From Vermamoeba vermiformis (lineage: Eukaryota; Tubulinea; Echinamoebida): DNA of 64,000 nt. The position numbers were made by a program, and so were the translations under genes. Location: assembly GCA_045837725.1 (NCBI GenBank), contig JBEWZL010000166.1, forward strand, positions 310,001 through 374,000, written 5' to 3'. The notes under the pieces were generated by a model, which searched no databases, was not told where the DNA came from, and saw nothing but the letters and a program-made list of their open reading frames with translations. Shown here piece by piece: positions 1 through 11,389 of the stretch (position 1 is the first letter of the stretch; every line of letters starts with the position of its first letter).

Positions 1-656
1 GTGCTCCAACGTCTTCTTGTGAACAGATTCGTACATGAGCTGAACTTGTTGCAAGTGCTCCTTAGAACGGTTACCGAGAATGTTGATCAAGACAGAGTCA
101 TCGGTACCAACACCCTTCATAGCGTGGTAAAGGTCGTTCGCGTCTAAAATCATAATTTTAGACTTTCGAAGATCGTTGGAAATTTGAATTATGCAGTAAA
201 TTCAAAAAAATTGATCTTACCCTTAGAAGGATCGCCAGGGGTGTAGGGAATAACAGGGAAGCCAGGAACTAAACCATTAGGAGGAACCATGCCGCCCATG
301 GCACCAGGAGCACCCATAACTGGAACGGCGCCAGGAACAGTGCCGGGAGCGCCGGGTTGCATAGGGTAGGGCTGAGGAGGGTAACCAGGCTGTTGTGGGG
401 GATAGCCTTGAGGAGGATAGCCTTGTTGAGGAGGGTATCCAGGTTGAGGCGGATAAGGTTGAGGAGGATAGCCGCCAGGCTGTTGTGGAGGATATCCTTG
501 GGGAGGGTAGCCTTGAGGTGGAGGATAGCCTTGAGGAGGATAACCCTGTTGAGGAGGGTATCCGGGTTGTTGAGGCGGATATCCTTGTTGTGGAGGATAA
601 CCTTGTGGGGGGTAGCCTTGAGGAGGGTATCCGGGTTGTTGGGGTGGTTGCGACAT
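1..656 (-). CDS. Annexin A7-like (synexin) protein, 5' part
   Basis: Calcium-dependent phospholipid-binding protein, cut by the left edge. I start it at the ATG at 654-656 ([13 protein letters not shown]). Residues 1 to about 110 are Pro/Gln/Gly/Tyr repeats of the GYPPQ type, followed by a hydrophobic Met/Pro/Gly stretch, the usual N-terminus of annexin A7 and Dictyostelium annexin C1. Exon 1 is 221-656. An intron (144-220, gtaag..ttttag) joins in phase 1 to exon 2 (1-143), which reads [17 protein letters not shown], the first annexin repeat with its Ca-binding loop KGVGTDD. A longer reading frame reaches 803, but its extra N-terminus has no repeat character and is probably 5' leader. The protein is expected to move to membranes on a Ca2+ rise. 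Family assignment is strong; the other annexin repeats lie outside the window. Confidence 0.9.
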
Positions 657-1529
657 CGTAGCTCGTGTGGTATTGCAAATTGAATAAGGCGATAAACTAA
701 AAAAAAACTTTCGTGAATTTATGACCGGTGATTTTTGCGAGGTTTTTCGTTGGCTCGCCAAAACGAAAATGGAATTGCACGGTTGACAAGGAGAGAATTC
801 CACTAGCGTGCATTCTATCGTAAGGAGGTCAAGATCGCGCTAAAGATGAGTATTGGAGGTCACGTAAGTGAATTTTCTAAAATTATACTTTGTGCATCTG
901 CCGTAAATTGTTAATTTTGGTATACATTATTTTTTGCTAAAGTACTCTAATTATGACTCTTATTGGGAATTAATTTTTCTAATTTTTCGTTAGTACGGCT
1001 AGATTTGAAATTTTAGTTGAACAAACCGACATTTTCTCAGCTAAAATGTGGCTGATATTTTTGAACTTGATTCTGTTTAACTTGAGCCGGCACTTTAGCA
1101 CTTGTGGCGTACAACGTATAAAAATTCGTAATACCCGTCGTCAATTCGCAACGTTAGAAAATTATTTGCGACTGTCGGATTTTGCTAACTCGACGCGTGA
1201 ATTAACCTTTTAACGTCTAATGAACCAAGCAGTTGTAGTGAGAGTTAGATTGGCTTGACTTCAACTGAAGTGGCAATGTCAAAGAATGAAACGACATTTA
1301 CAGAGTTATTTACAATTTATTCAAGCTAATAAATACAAGGGTTATTATTTACGTTATTGTAGAGCTCTTAAGACTCGACAACCGCATTATTTTTTTCGAT
1401 GGCAAACCATAAATTATTGATTATTGGTATTTGTGGCTTTTCCTTATTATTCGTCTTTGTTTTGTTTTTGAGTAATGATCCAAAATTGCTATAATACATC
1501 AAGTTGACTTCCGACAACTAGCTGAGGTC
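657..1529. other. Intergenic region upstream of annexin
   Basis: This stretch holds the annexin upstream region and the 3' flank of the next minus-strand gene. The only open frame I noted is a 55-codon plus-strand ORF at 1046-1213 with a hydrophobic start (MWLIFLNLILFNL). It has no recognisable domain and may be chance. An ATG followed by a gtaagt-like donor at about 846-870 could be a small untranslated or coding first exon, but I cannot connect it to anything. Confidence 0.3.
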
Positions 1530-2858
1530 TTATTTAGCCTCAGTACTGAGACAATCGTACAACAATGCGTCCAATTGCTCAGTGTTCTCAATGCCGAATT
1601 CGCTTAAAGAAAACGGAAAACCATTAGCAGCTTGATCATGGAAAACGATCTCGCTACCGTTGGGGCGTTGAGGAGTCACTTGTGTATCTTCGCTGACGAT
1701 CATAGCGTTGTTGGGAAGATGTGCGGCTTGGATCTCGACTTGGAGGAGTTGTACCAAGTCGGAGAGCTGTCCCAAAGCTTGAGGAGCCATTGATCTGACA
1801 AAATTGCGAACAGATGAGATACGTTCGCTGCTGTTGAGCTTCTGTAGGCTCGAGACGGCACTGGCAAGCTTGTCTTCGACGGGTTCTTCCTTCATCTTCT
1901 TTGCAGGCTTTTCATCTTCGACGATGAGCTCCTCGCGCTTTCTTTTGCCGAGGACCTTCTTAGGCAGCGATGCACTATCGCCGTTAGAGGAGACGAGTTG
2001 AAGCAACTGTTTGATGTCACTTCCCATCTCACTCATCATCTCGTAGATCTTCTCCGTCGGATTCTTTCGCTTCTGACCAGTCTTCTTCTTATTGATCTGA
2101 TCAGGCTTAGAGACAGTCTTGATGGGCTCAGAGTAGAGAATGAGCGAGTTGTGTAAGAGGGTGTTGGAAACGGGTTCAAGTGCGGCAAATCTGATTCGGA
2201 ATAACATGTCTTCCAATTGACTAGAGAGCACCTAATAGAAAGGGATACGAAGTTCAGAGACTAGTACGAACAATAGATATAAAAACGATAAACTAGGGTA
2301 AATTTGTTGACCCGTAAGACAAAAAAAGAGATGTATCAACCGGACAAAAATGTTAAGTACTCAGGTCTCGTCTACACCCATAAAAAGCAAAAGAGTCATA
2401 AAAACAAAAGGTGAGTAACAAAGAGATACGAAAGAAATATAAAAATAAATGAAAAGAATAGCTACCTGAATCTTGCATTCGACTTCGACTTGATCACCCC
2501 TCTCGCTAACCTTGGTTGTATATTCCAAAGGTTTCTCTTTCACGTAAGGGACCTCGTTACATACATCGCTGTCAAAGCAGAGTTTAGCTTCCAGCTTCAT
2601 GTTCTTGAAGTTTATTTTTTGACCGGCCATTACGACATCAGAGCCCAACCCAAGGGTCACTGTGAAGGCGGTCTTCTTAACCACGACGTGGTAGTTATAG
2701 AAAAGGCCGGATCGCGAGGCTTGATCAGTTCCTTGCGACTCTTGCCTGATGAGTTTGAAACTAGTCACTTTTTGGACGTAGAGTGGGTTGTAAAACTCAT
2801 TCGCGAGGTCTCCTTGCGTAGCATTTGACGCGGGGACTTTATTAGCGTTCGACAACAT
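1530..2858 (-). CDS. Unknown, probably nuclear, beta-rich protein with NLS
   Basis: Two exons, 2466-2858 and 1530-2231, join in phase 0 across an intron with a gtagct donor and ctattag acceptor, giving 364 residues. Residues about 10-180 form a beta-strand-rich domain ending in the segment SEPIKTVSKPDQINKKK. Then come a basic stretch (KKKTGQKRKNP), a second basic cluster (GKRKREE) and an acidic C-terminus. The middle recalls Ig-fold DNA-binding domains of the Rel/CudA kind seen in social amoebae, where a strand ending in 'S(E/H)P..V.S.P' precedes a Lys-rich tail. That resemblance is from memory and weak. A nuclear regulatory role is an inference from the basic clusters. The start is the first ATG (MLSNANKV) of an open frame that extends further upstream without a good start. 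Its promoter region (2859-3121) is shared with the next gene. Confidence 0.6.
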
Positions 2859-3121
2859 TTTATTTCTCAAGCGAGGGAAAGAGAGAGTTTTGTGTTGTTG
2901 TTGTTGGTTGAGAAGAGGCGAAAAGAAAAGTTGCTGAAAACGCGATAAAACTTTTGGGCAAAAAAACATGCGAAAAAATTGGGAACGAACTAAAATTGAT
3001 AAAATTAGCATGCACGTGGGAAGCGAACTGTCATATCAAATTTCCAACGATAGAGCTAGTCATTAGTACAATGTATTGTTTTATTTAGTCACAGTTATTC
3101 CCCGTCGAATGATAAGTCTAG

Positions 3122-6100
3122 ATGCAAGGATCGAAAGGCAACGACGACAGTAAGATCTTGCTTACTTTAATTGATTAAGGGCTCTCCTTAATTGCATAAT
3201 TCAATATACATCGTATATATAATTAATCAAGCAATGCGGCAATTATTTGACGCCAATGTGTATTTTAAAAAATAATGCAATTAATTATTATTCTTTTCGG
3301 GTTTCAGAAACAAGCCAAGCGGAGCGCTTTTCGTCGTTAAGAAAGCTATTTAACAAGACCGTACTGAAGCCGAAGCAAGATGTGTTGGCTGTTCCGAACA
3401 GTACCAGTATTGTAAGAAATAATGATGACAACGAGGAAGACATTGCTCGCTATGAAAAGAAAGATGAAGGAGAGCGATTAGAGAAAGAGCTGTCAGATAC
3501 ATTAAAAGATTGGACATATAACACCAAGTTGTCAGTTGCTGTGGCAGGCTCTAAAGGTGTCGGAAAATCATTGTTAATTAACACATTGTTGGAGACGACC
3601 TATGAAGACAAGCAAGCAGCTCAACAAATGTCAATAGAGGACGATGCACCGAAGAAGCCTTATAGGCCACGTTCGAGCTATGGATTCAGCTCTTCAACGG
3701 ATACTGCCAATGACCAGATGAATGAAAGCAGCGAGGATTCGTCAGATGTAAGTGCTCCGATCTCTGGTTCTTTTGTATACTGATTATGATTTTCTGTCTT
3801 AGTGGTTGAACAACGCGTCCTCGAACCCTTATCGTCCTCGTTCTAATGTAAAGAAGTATAATCAAGCCACTGCCTATGCATTCGAGGGGTCGTTTGACAC
3901 GTCTTCGCCAGCTAAGCCTGCGCAGGAAATTGCAAAACCAGCCAACAGGACCCCCGTGGGCGGTCTTGGAATACTTGATGTATATAAGGACCTTGACAAA
4001 AGACTCCCGCAGAGGACGGGATCCAGCACTTCTTATAGTAAAGTTACAGCAATGGAAGAAGACGACGAGACTGACGACGAGGACGACTTCCAAATGCAGA
4101 TTAATAAGCCTAGAAAGAGTACATACAAGCGAGCCACAGCATATATTTTTGATGACAACGCCTCGCTCCAAACAACTTCAGCCCCGAAGAAAGAGTTCGA
4201 ATTTGACGTGCCTCAAATCGACAAGACATTTGAAATGGACGATGAATTCGTGCAACATATTGACTGGGAGAAGGAGCGAAATAATAAGAACGAATACAAG
4301 GACTTCTTGACAACGAATCAACTGAAGCCCGACGACAGCAAGCCATTCTTGTTGCCTCAGGGCGAGGGTGGTGCACCTGCTTTCATGCTACGTTACGGCA
4401 AGATACCCTGAGGCTATCATTAGTTTCCCTAAAGACGGCGAGCTGAGGCTGGCACTGTGGGAGTTACACGAGATAGCCATCGGTACGAAGCGACCTCAGA
4501 GCGAAGAACATTTGGCTACTCTGCAACGCCGTTATCGAAGGCTTTTAGGCCTTGCAGAGACGGCTCCTGTGCCACTACCCGACATCGCCGCACCACAAGA
4601 CTTGCCTTTGTTGCCAGAGGTCAAAGCATTGTTAGGCAAAAACTATCGCTTTGCTGGTCGTGGTCGCGACCCTGAAGAGGACCGCATTTTCATTCGAGAA
4701 AAGCTCACTGAGGTCTCGAAGAAGTACGGCGATTACATGTGCAGACTGATGGTGCGCGTGCCTGCAGGATTACTTGAAGGCAACAAGGAACTGATCGAAG
4801 TGTCTGGCGTATATAGCTCTGATTTGAACACCAAACTTGCTCTTCAAAATGCGAACTTGCTCATGGTGGCAGTTGATAGAGTAAGTACATAAGATGTTCG
4901 TTTAACAATCAAATCTAATCTTCTCAGAAACGTGGTATTACGGGTGATCTTGCTGCTTTGGTTAAGAACTCTGGCTTGGCAGAGAAGTTACTGTCTGATC
5001 CAGAGCAACACAAGGCAATCTTCATGGAGCTCGAAGAAAAGAGCAAGGTCGTGCTGCCGCACGAGATGCTTGACTCAATGGACGATGACAAGTTCCAACA
5101 ATTCAAGGAAGGTTTAAGCGTGCAATGGAAGCAAGTCATCAGACAGTCAATTCCAACGGCCCTCAACAACCCTAGTGCCGCAACTCAAATGCCATCAAAG
5201 AACAACCCGTTTGCTGCGTTCACACCGGAGAATATTGACAAGTTGGTGAACGAGCAAACAGAAGTTGTGTCAGTCAAGCCAGTGCTCTTCTCGGCCATCC
5301 ACAACAAAGAGAGTTTCCCATCGGAAATGCTCGAGGGTTTGAACGTGCGTGAAGTTCTATCGAAGACGGCAGTCCCATCGATCATTTCTGAAGTTCCAAA
5401 CCGTGCTATTGCAAAGGCAGCTAAGCCAATCAAAGAGCTTAGCAACATGCTGTTAAATCAAATTCATCACGAAGCTCAGATGTTGAAGACAATGGAAGAT
5501 GAGAGCGTATCTGTTGCACCGAGCGGACCTGGAGCACCACCTCAAATGTTCTACGAGCAAAAGATCGAACGAATGATCACGGAGTTTGGATTGACAGTCG
5601 CCCAGTTTAAGACGGACTTAGCGCATAGAGCAACTACCATCGAGACTGGCCTCGTCGCTAAAACAAAGGAGTTTGTTAAGCAACAAAACGAAGCCGTCTC
5701 AAGAAACATTAGACGAAGCACGAGCTCAACGGGACTTAACAACAACAATAATAACCGAAGCACGTCGCCGTTGCAGCGAGAAGAGGACTTGATGGAGTTG
5801 GAGCGCTTCGAGCACTTGAACATTGAGGAGTCAACGCCCGTGCCTATTATCGACATAGCAACGAGTGTTTGGAGAGCACTGATTCAAGAGATTCCTACCA
5901 AGATTGACAGAGTGCTTCTACAATCCACTCAAATGTTGCGTGAAATTTCATCCGTGATAGTTGCGTACTTGTCCGATTCGTCGATGCAGCACGATGAAGA
6001 GAGGAAGACGAAGTTACGCAAGTTGGATGAATTCTTGCGCCTATCACACGAAAAGGTAGTGCAGAGATTGAACGTGCTGGATCAAGTCTTCAGACACGAC

Positions 6101-9100
6101 CCTTCAAATCTGATCCGAGAAGCGTGTGTGGCGGCTTTACCAGTACAAAAGCGCAACCAACAAGTGCTCGAGTACGGCGGAGATGAGGCGTTGAAAGCAT
6201 CAGCCAATGTTAAAAAGAAGTTTGGCGACGTCGTGACAATCGCTCTTGACCACCTCGGTCAGCTAGAAAAAGATCTCATCAAAGTAATAAGGACTGTTTT
6301 GTTGGCTCTGAAGTCACCTAATTTCAGCTTGGCCCCTTCAGCCGTCTCTACTCTCACTGGACCGACTCCTGCAGCTCAAAAGACACCTGCTCTCGGGTTC
6401 AACAATCAATCCTCTGTCGTCAACATTGCGGTGCCTGGTGATATCGAGAATAGGAAGCGAAAGCGCACGGCTTCAGTGACCAACAACGACTCAGTTGTGT
6501 TTGACTCGATGGTGTTGCCGCAAGTACCTGAGAACCGACCGATCCACGCTATTCCTACTCCTTTTGGTCCCAGCAACACATCGCTCATACAACAAGCTTT
6601 CATGAATAATAACACCAACATCACCCCGCGACAATCTTACACAACAGTATTCAATCGAGACATTTACTCGCAATTGTCTTCGATGATTGTGCCAGACCAC
6701 ACTCAGTTCTTACAGTCCTTCGTGGACAAAGGTTATAGAATTGATGAAGTCAAGTACGACGGCAATCAACAATTCCGAGCCTTAGCCCATCAGGTAAGCT
6801 ACTTATTTCGTAGATTTGATTACTTACGCACGGGTTAGATTTACGGAACTGAGCACTCTCATGCCATTGTCCGAATGTTAATTGCGAGCGAGATCTTGGC
6901 CAACCCTAATTTGTATGAAAAGTTCATCGACATACCGGGAGTAGGCTTGCAAGAATACGTGCAGGTACGTTAAGGCTATCAGCTGGTAGTGCCACTCGTA
7001 CTAACCTCATACACTAGATTATGTCTCGTGAAGGCATGAAGGGAGACCACCTCACCTTAACAGCATTCGTCAACTATTATGGTGTTGACTTGATGCTCTA
7101 CTCACCAGCAATTGAACATCCTGTGCTTATTCAGTCGCGCAAGAACGTGGCCAGCCCCAAAACACTGCAATTGCTAGTGCTCGCAGACCATTACCGATCG
7201 TTGGTCTCACTCAAGGAAGTGTTGCTAAGGAACAAGCTCGAAGCGTTCCGCACACAAACGATGATGAAGCTGATGCACAATCAGGAAAACGACACATCTG
7301 AGGACAGGTACGTCTTGTTTACGAACGACATCGAAAAAAGCCGAAATCGGCGTTCAACTATCCGACATGGTGTAGGGGTTCAGCATATCCGCCTGTCACG
7401 CGGGTGACCCGGGTTCGATTCCCGGTGTTGGAGATTTCTTTTTTTACTTCCCGTCCTACCTGCACCTTTTTTTTGTTGCCTAGCTACAACCTATTTTATG
7501 CAATTTCAATCATTACAAAACTAAACATTTAATTTTTGTAATCGAACTGCACTTGGATACATACTAACCGTGATTTTAACAGTGATGACGAAGGTGATCC
7601 TGAACGCCTTAAGCGCCAACCAAAGCGTGCTCGGGCTTCTGACGATCCTTTACAACGGGTTGAAGAGCGAAGGAAGAAGGACCGCGAGAAGAAGATGAAA
7701 TTGCGCGGTTTAGGTCCTGCTAGTTTGAGTCAGCTCTGTTTAGAACGAATAGTGCACGCTATTGATTACTTTGAATCATTTTCTGGCAAGCTCCCACAAG
7801 AATTGCTCTACGAGTTGCTAGCAAAGCTTGGTGAGAATAAGAAACTGTCAGACAAGACAATCGCCAAAGTGCTGGATCCGTCGTTGCAGCGTTTTGTATT
7901 GAAGGGCCCTTGTGCTTCAGTGACAGATCTCACAATGTTCCAGCTCAGTCGGCGTTGCAAAGGACTGCAAGAGCTGCATTTGGTCAGTTGTTTTACGATA
8001 TCAGATCGCAGCATGCAACAAGTCATTCCGAACTCCCCTGAACTCGAGCACATCGTCATCAATAACTGCCCTCAAATAGGAAACTTGGTACGTTCCATTG
8101 CTTATCTCCTCGTTACTAAAACTAATATTTCTTTTGTTCAATAGACAATCCAAGAGATAGCTCGTAATTGTCCCAAACTCACAAGCTTCACATTGATCCA
8201 ATCTATGCAAGTTACAGACATAGCCATTCAAGAGTTGACTCTTGCGTGCCCCTTACTCGTCAATCTCGTCATCAGCAGATGTCCGCGCATCACTGACGTG
8301 TCGTTAATGTACCCACCTCGTGGTCTTCAAGTGTTCACGCTTGCAGATTGTCCGCAAGTGACCGATGCAACGGCAATGGCTCTAGCACGAAACTGCGGTG
8401 CTTCTCTTCGCGCAGTACGATTTGGACGTCACGTGATTGACGCGTCAGTTGACAGTCAAACAGCGGGCAGTAACCCTGGAGGCACAATGAAGATCACTGA
8501 TCAAGGCATCTCGTTGATTGCAGCAGCTTCACCAGGTCTCGAGGCCATTACCCTGACCGCTCAAAATGGTGATTTGGCTGTAGCTGCACTAGGTCATCAT
8601 TGCAAGGGCCTGTTGACACTCGATGCTACTGGCAGTCAAGTCACTGACCGAGCTTTTGTTGGCGACAATGGCATGCCAGCACAGAACAATCAACAGCCGG
8701 CACAGCTCTTAAATAACCAGCAAGGAGCGTTCATGAACAATCAACCAGGCCTCGTGTTGAACAATCAAGTCGGACCGATGATGCCAGCCCAACCAATGCC
8801 TCAACCACAGATTGCCATCGAAGCTTCAGTCTTCCCTCATCTTCAAAAGCTCGTTCTGGCGCATTGTGTGGCAGTTACAGATCTGACGATCTCAGCTGTG
8901 GCGCGTCACTGTCCTGACTTGAAACACTTGAATGTTGCACACTGCGAGCGACTGACCGACGAGTCAATCATTCAAATAGCAGAACGATGCCCTCGCCTCT
9001 CTATTCTTGATGTCACCAAGTGCACAAACTTGACTGACCGGGCAATCACAGCAGTGGCTCGGTATTGCCGTGATTTGAAGAAAATCATCATGCCGAACTG

Positions 9101-9848
9101 CAGTCTCGTGTCAACACAGTCACTTGAAGAACTGGCCGCTAATTGTCGCGAGCTTGTGCACGTGAACTTGTCTCGCTGTGATGGCGCGACTGACGGGTAA
9201 GTCATATTGATACTACAATAGGATCGATGAATATACTAATATCATTATAGTACCCTCGTCAAGTTGGGCATGAACTGTCCCTTGCTGCAAATACTAGAGC
9301 TCGAGGATTGCACGAACATCACTGAGAATGGCATAGTCTTCGTGACTAGCAAGTGCACGCGCATTACGGTGCTCAAGATTGGTTATTGTGCCTCACTGAC
9401 TGACAACGGACTGTTCCAAATCAGTCAATCGTGCTCTCAAATACGCGAACTAGACCTCTCGCAATGTCAGCAAATTACAATCGCAGGCTTGCAACGAGCT
9501 CTGGATAACTTGCCCGTGCTTAGCAAGTTGAATGTGATGGGCTGTCGTGGTGTAACGCGCGTCGAAGGAGCACATCCACCTGCTTTCTTGTCGCATCCAC
9601 CGCTTGAAGAGATCAACTTGTCATGGTGCCAAAATATCGACGACCAAGCTATTCTCGATCTATCAATGGGCTGTCCGAACTTAATCAAGGTGGATTTGGC
9701 TTGGTGCAATAGATTTGCCGGAACTTCCTTACCAACACTCGTTCAGCAATGCACTTCGCTCAAATATATCAATCTGCGTGGCTGCACCAAAGTATCGCAA
9801 CTTACAATGCAGTACTTGTCCTCTGCTGGCGTGTTCATCTGGCGTTAG
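3122..9848 (+). CDS. Giant P-loop GTPase - OTU-like - LRR fusion protein
   Basis: Nine exons (3122-3149, 3308-3747, 3803-4880, 4928-6793, 6839-6964, 7018-7307, 7583-8087, 8145-9196, 9251-9848) give about 1,990 residues. A P-loop GSKGVGKS at residues 90-97 and a following LLP..GG region resemble SLIP-GC/dynamin-like large GTPases. Acidic and Pro/Arg-rich inserts carry repeated PYRPRS and ATAY(A/I)F motifs. After a long helical middle comes an OTU peptidase fold: DGNQQFRALAHQ near 1126, then GDHLTLTAFVNYYGVDL and ADHYRSLV. The catalytic Cys of DGNC is Gln here, so deubiquitinase activity is doubtful. A charged linker leads to about 600 residues of AMN1/F-box type Cys-containing LRRs. All splice joins keep frame except a +1 offset at 4406-4411 (CCC TGA). 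A tRNA lies in intron 6. Two separate genes is the alternative, but exon 7 has no early ATG and the phase-2 join across the tRNA intron is clean. Confidence 0.75.
7361..7433 (+). tRNA. tRNA-Asp (GTC), nested in an intron
   Basis: A 73-nt cloverleaf: the acceptor stem TCCGACA pairs with TGTTGGA (one G-U), the discriminator is G, anticodon GTC is at 7395-7397 in the loop CTGTCAC, and the T-arm/B box GGTTCGATTCC is at 7412-7422. A run of seven T at 7439-7445 is a normal Pol III terminator. It closely resembles eukaryotic tRNA-Asp. It sits wholly inside the intron 7308-7582 of the GTPase-OTU-LRR gene, in the same orientation. Confidence 0.95.
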
Positions 9849-10271
9849 AAGCGAATCCGATTCTTTCAGCATTTAATTGCGATACTCTCACTTGTAAATA
9901 TTATGATTTGTGTTTATAGTCTACCAGACATTTTGTAAAATTGTAAATAGCCTCAAAATATCTTTTCCAACGAGTACATCTTGTGTTTTTCCTAATTATT
10001 CGGTTCAGCCTTGCTCCTTCGTCTATTTATTGATAATGCATAAACTTTGAAAGTAGGTAATAGTAAAATTCGGTCTTATTTCACACTCTGTATTCTTGGT
10101 ATTGCTGTTCAAGTACGCAATTTTACTTGAAAAAAACGGTCAGGAATAAATACTGACGTCGAGCGAATTTTTAATTCATTCAACCAACAAGTCAATTAAG
10201 ACAACACACAAGACATTGTGCTAGAACTAATCTAGCGCTAGACATATCCCAATCTATCAACAGATTCGAAG
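9849..10271. other. Intergenic region, 3' flank and Ykt6 upstream
   Basis: AT-rich 3' flank of the preceding gene, with poly(A)-signal-like AATAAA near 10146, and the short 5' leader of Ykt6. I see no gene here. Confidence 0.4.
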
Positions 10272-11012
10272 ATGACCGAAAAGAGAGTTCACGGTCTTTT
10301 TGCTTTTTATCGCACCAAGGAAGGCGAAACTCCTCGCTTAATTGCATCTGCAATTGATACATCTGGATTTAGCCTTATTAAGCGTCCATTTGCTGCTGAA
10401 GGTAAGCAATAAATAATAATTTTTTCGCAAATCTCAAACAATTTCAAATAAATTCAATTTCGGTTGAAAATATAACAATGATAATATGATTAACAAAACA
10501 ATTATATAGGTGTCAGATTCTACGCTCGTGAAGTCGTTCAACGTACTCCCAGCGGATCTCGGGCTTCAGTCTCTAAAAATGAATACAAGTGCTTAAGCTT
10601 CGTCGATACTGATGGTATTGCTTGTGCTATCATCGTTAGTGAAGCCTATGATGAACGACCTGGCTATTCAGCTCTTGGCAAGACCTTCCAATTAATTCGC
10701 AAGTCCGAGATTTACAACAAGTTCCGCGCCACATGGCCCAAGGCTGATAAGGACATGAACTATAAGGAATTGGAAGGTGGTATGGCTGAAATCATGAAGC
10801 AATATATGGATCCCTTGAAGGCCGACAAACTTTTGGCGATCAAGTACGAGCTCGAAGAGACCAAGCAGATCATGTACAAGAACATTGACGACTTGCTCGC
10901 AGCCAACGAGAAGATTGAAGACTTGGTGCAAAAGTCCAACGACCTTGCTGAATTGTCCAAGGGCATGGCTCGTAAGGCTAAGGACCTCAACAGATGCTGC
11001 ATCATTTTGTAA
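10272..11012 (+). CDS. YKT6: Ykt6-type R-SNARE
   Basis: Two exons (10272-10401 and 10510-11012) join in phase 1 to give 210 residues, the usual size for Ykt6 (about 200). Residues 1-130 form the longin domain (KRVHGLFAFYR at the start). An R-SNARE coiled coil follows, with the zero-layer Arg replaced by Gln or not readable with certainty in this degenerate stretch. The protein ends in CCIIL: a palmitoylated Cys next to a prenylated CAAX-like Cys, the Ykt6 membrane anchor. It takes part in vesicle fusion at the Golgi, endosome and vacuole and cycles between cytosol and membrane through its lipid anchor. Identification rests on longin plus SNARE plus the CC-aliphatic tail. Confidence 0.92.
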
Positions 11013-11389
11013 ATAGCGAACAATATTACCTGTAAATAGTTAAAATGTATTATAAAAGCGACAATAATTTGTCGTTCAAACAAAATAGTCTCTACCCCTC
11101 AAATCAAAGGTAAAATGAGCGAGAAGTATTTACTTGCGCAGGCTCTAAGCTATTGTAACCCCTAGGTTAAAAGCAGGCGACCAGAAAGGCGTAACGAGGG
11201 AACACCTGATGCAGAAAAAGCGTAGAGGAAACATATGCTGTAATAAAAAGTGTATATCCAGCGCCAATCAACGTCCCGAGCCCGGCGCCGCACCATAAAG
11301 GTTGTTATTATACTTTGTGCGTTATTACAATATTAATAATAAGTCGGTACAAATTTTTTTAACTACGACAAGATCCCGTACTTTTGAAT
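11013..11389. other. Spacer with possible structured RNA
   Basis: Contains the Ykt6 3' flank and, at about 11100-11330, a GC-richer stretch without long open frames. GCGCC at about 11260 can pair with GGCGC about 20 nt on, and there are AGGAAACA/CTGATGC boxes. It could be a small non-coding RNA, but no known RNA class is recognised. Confidence 0.25.

Noticed and set aside
357-683. Plus-strand Arg/Leu-rich open frames opposite the annexin repeats
   Set aside because: They are antisense shadows of the GYPPQ repeats; composition is fully explained by the repeat on the other strand.
3247-3307. Start codon at 3247 for the GTPase gene
   Set aside because: The stretch before 3308 reads like an intron end (pyrimidines then tttcag). 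An upstream ATG at 3122 with a gtaaga donor joins in phase and gives a better N-terminus.
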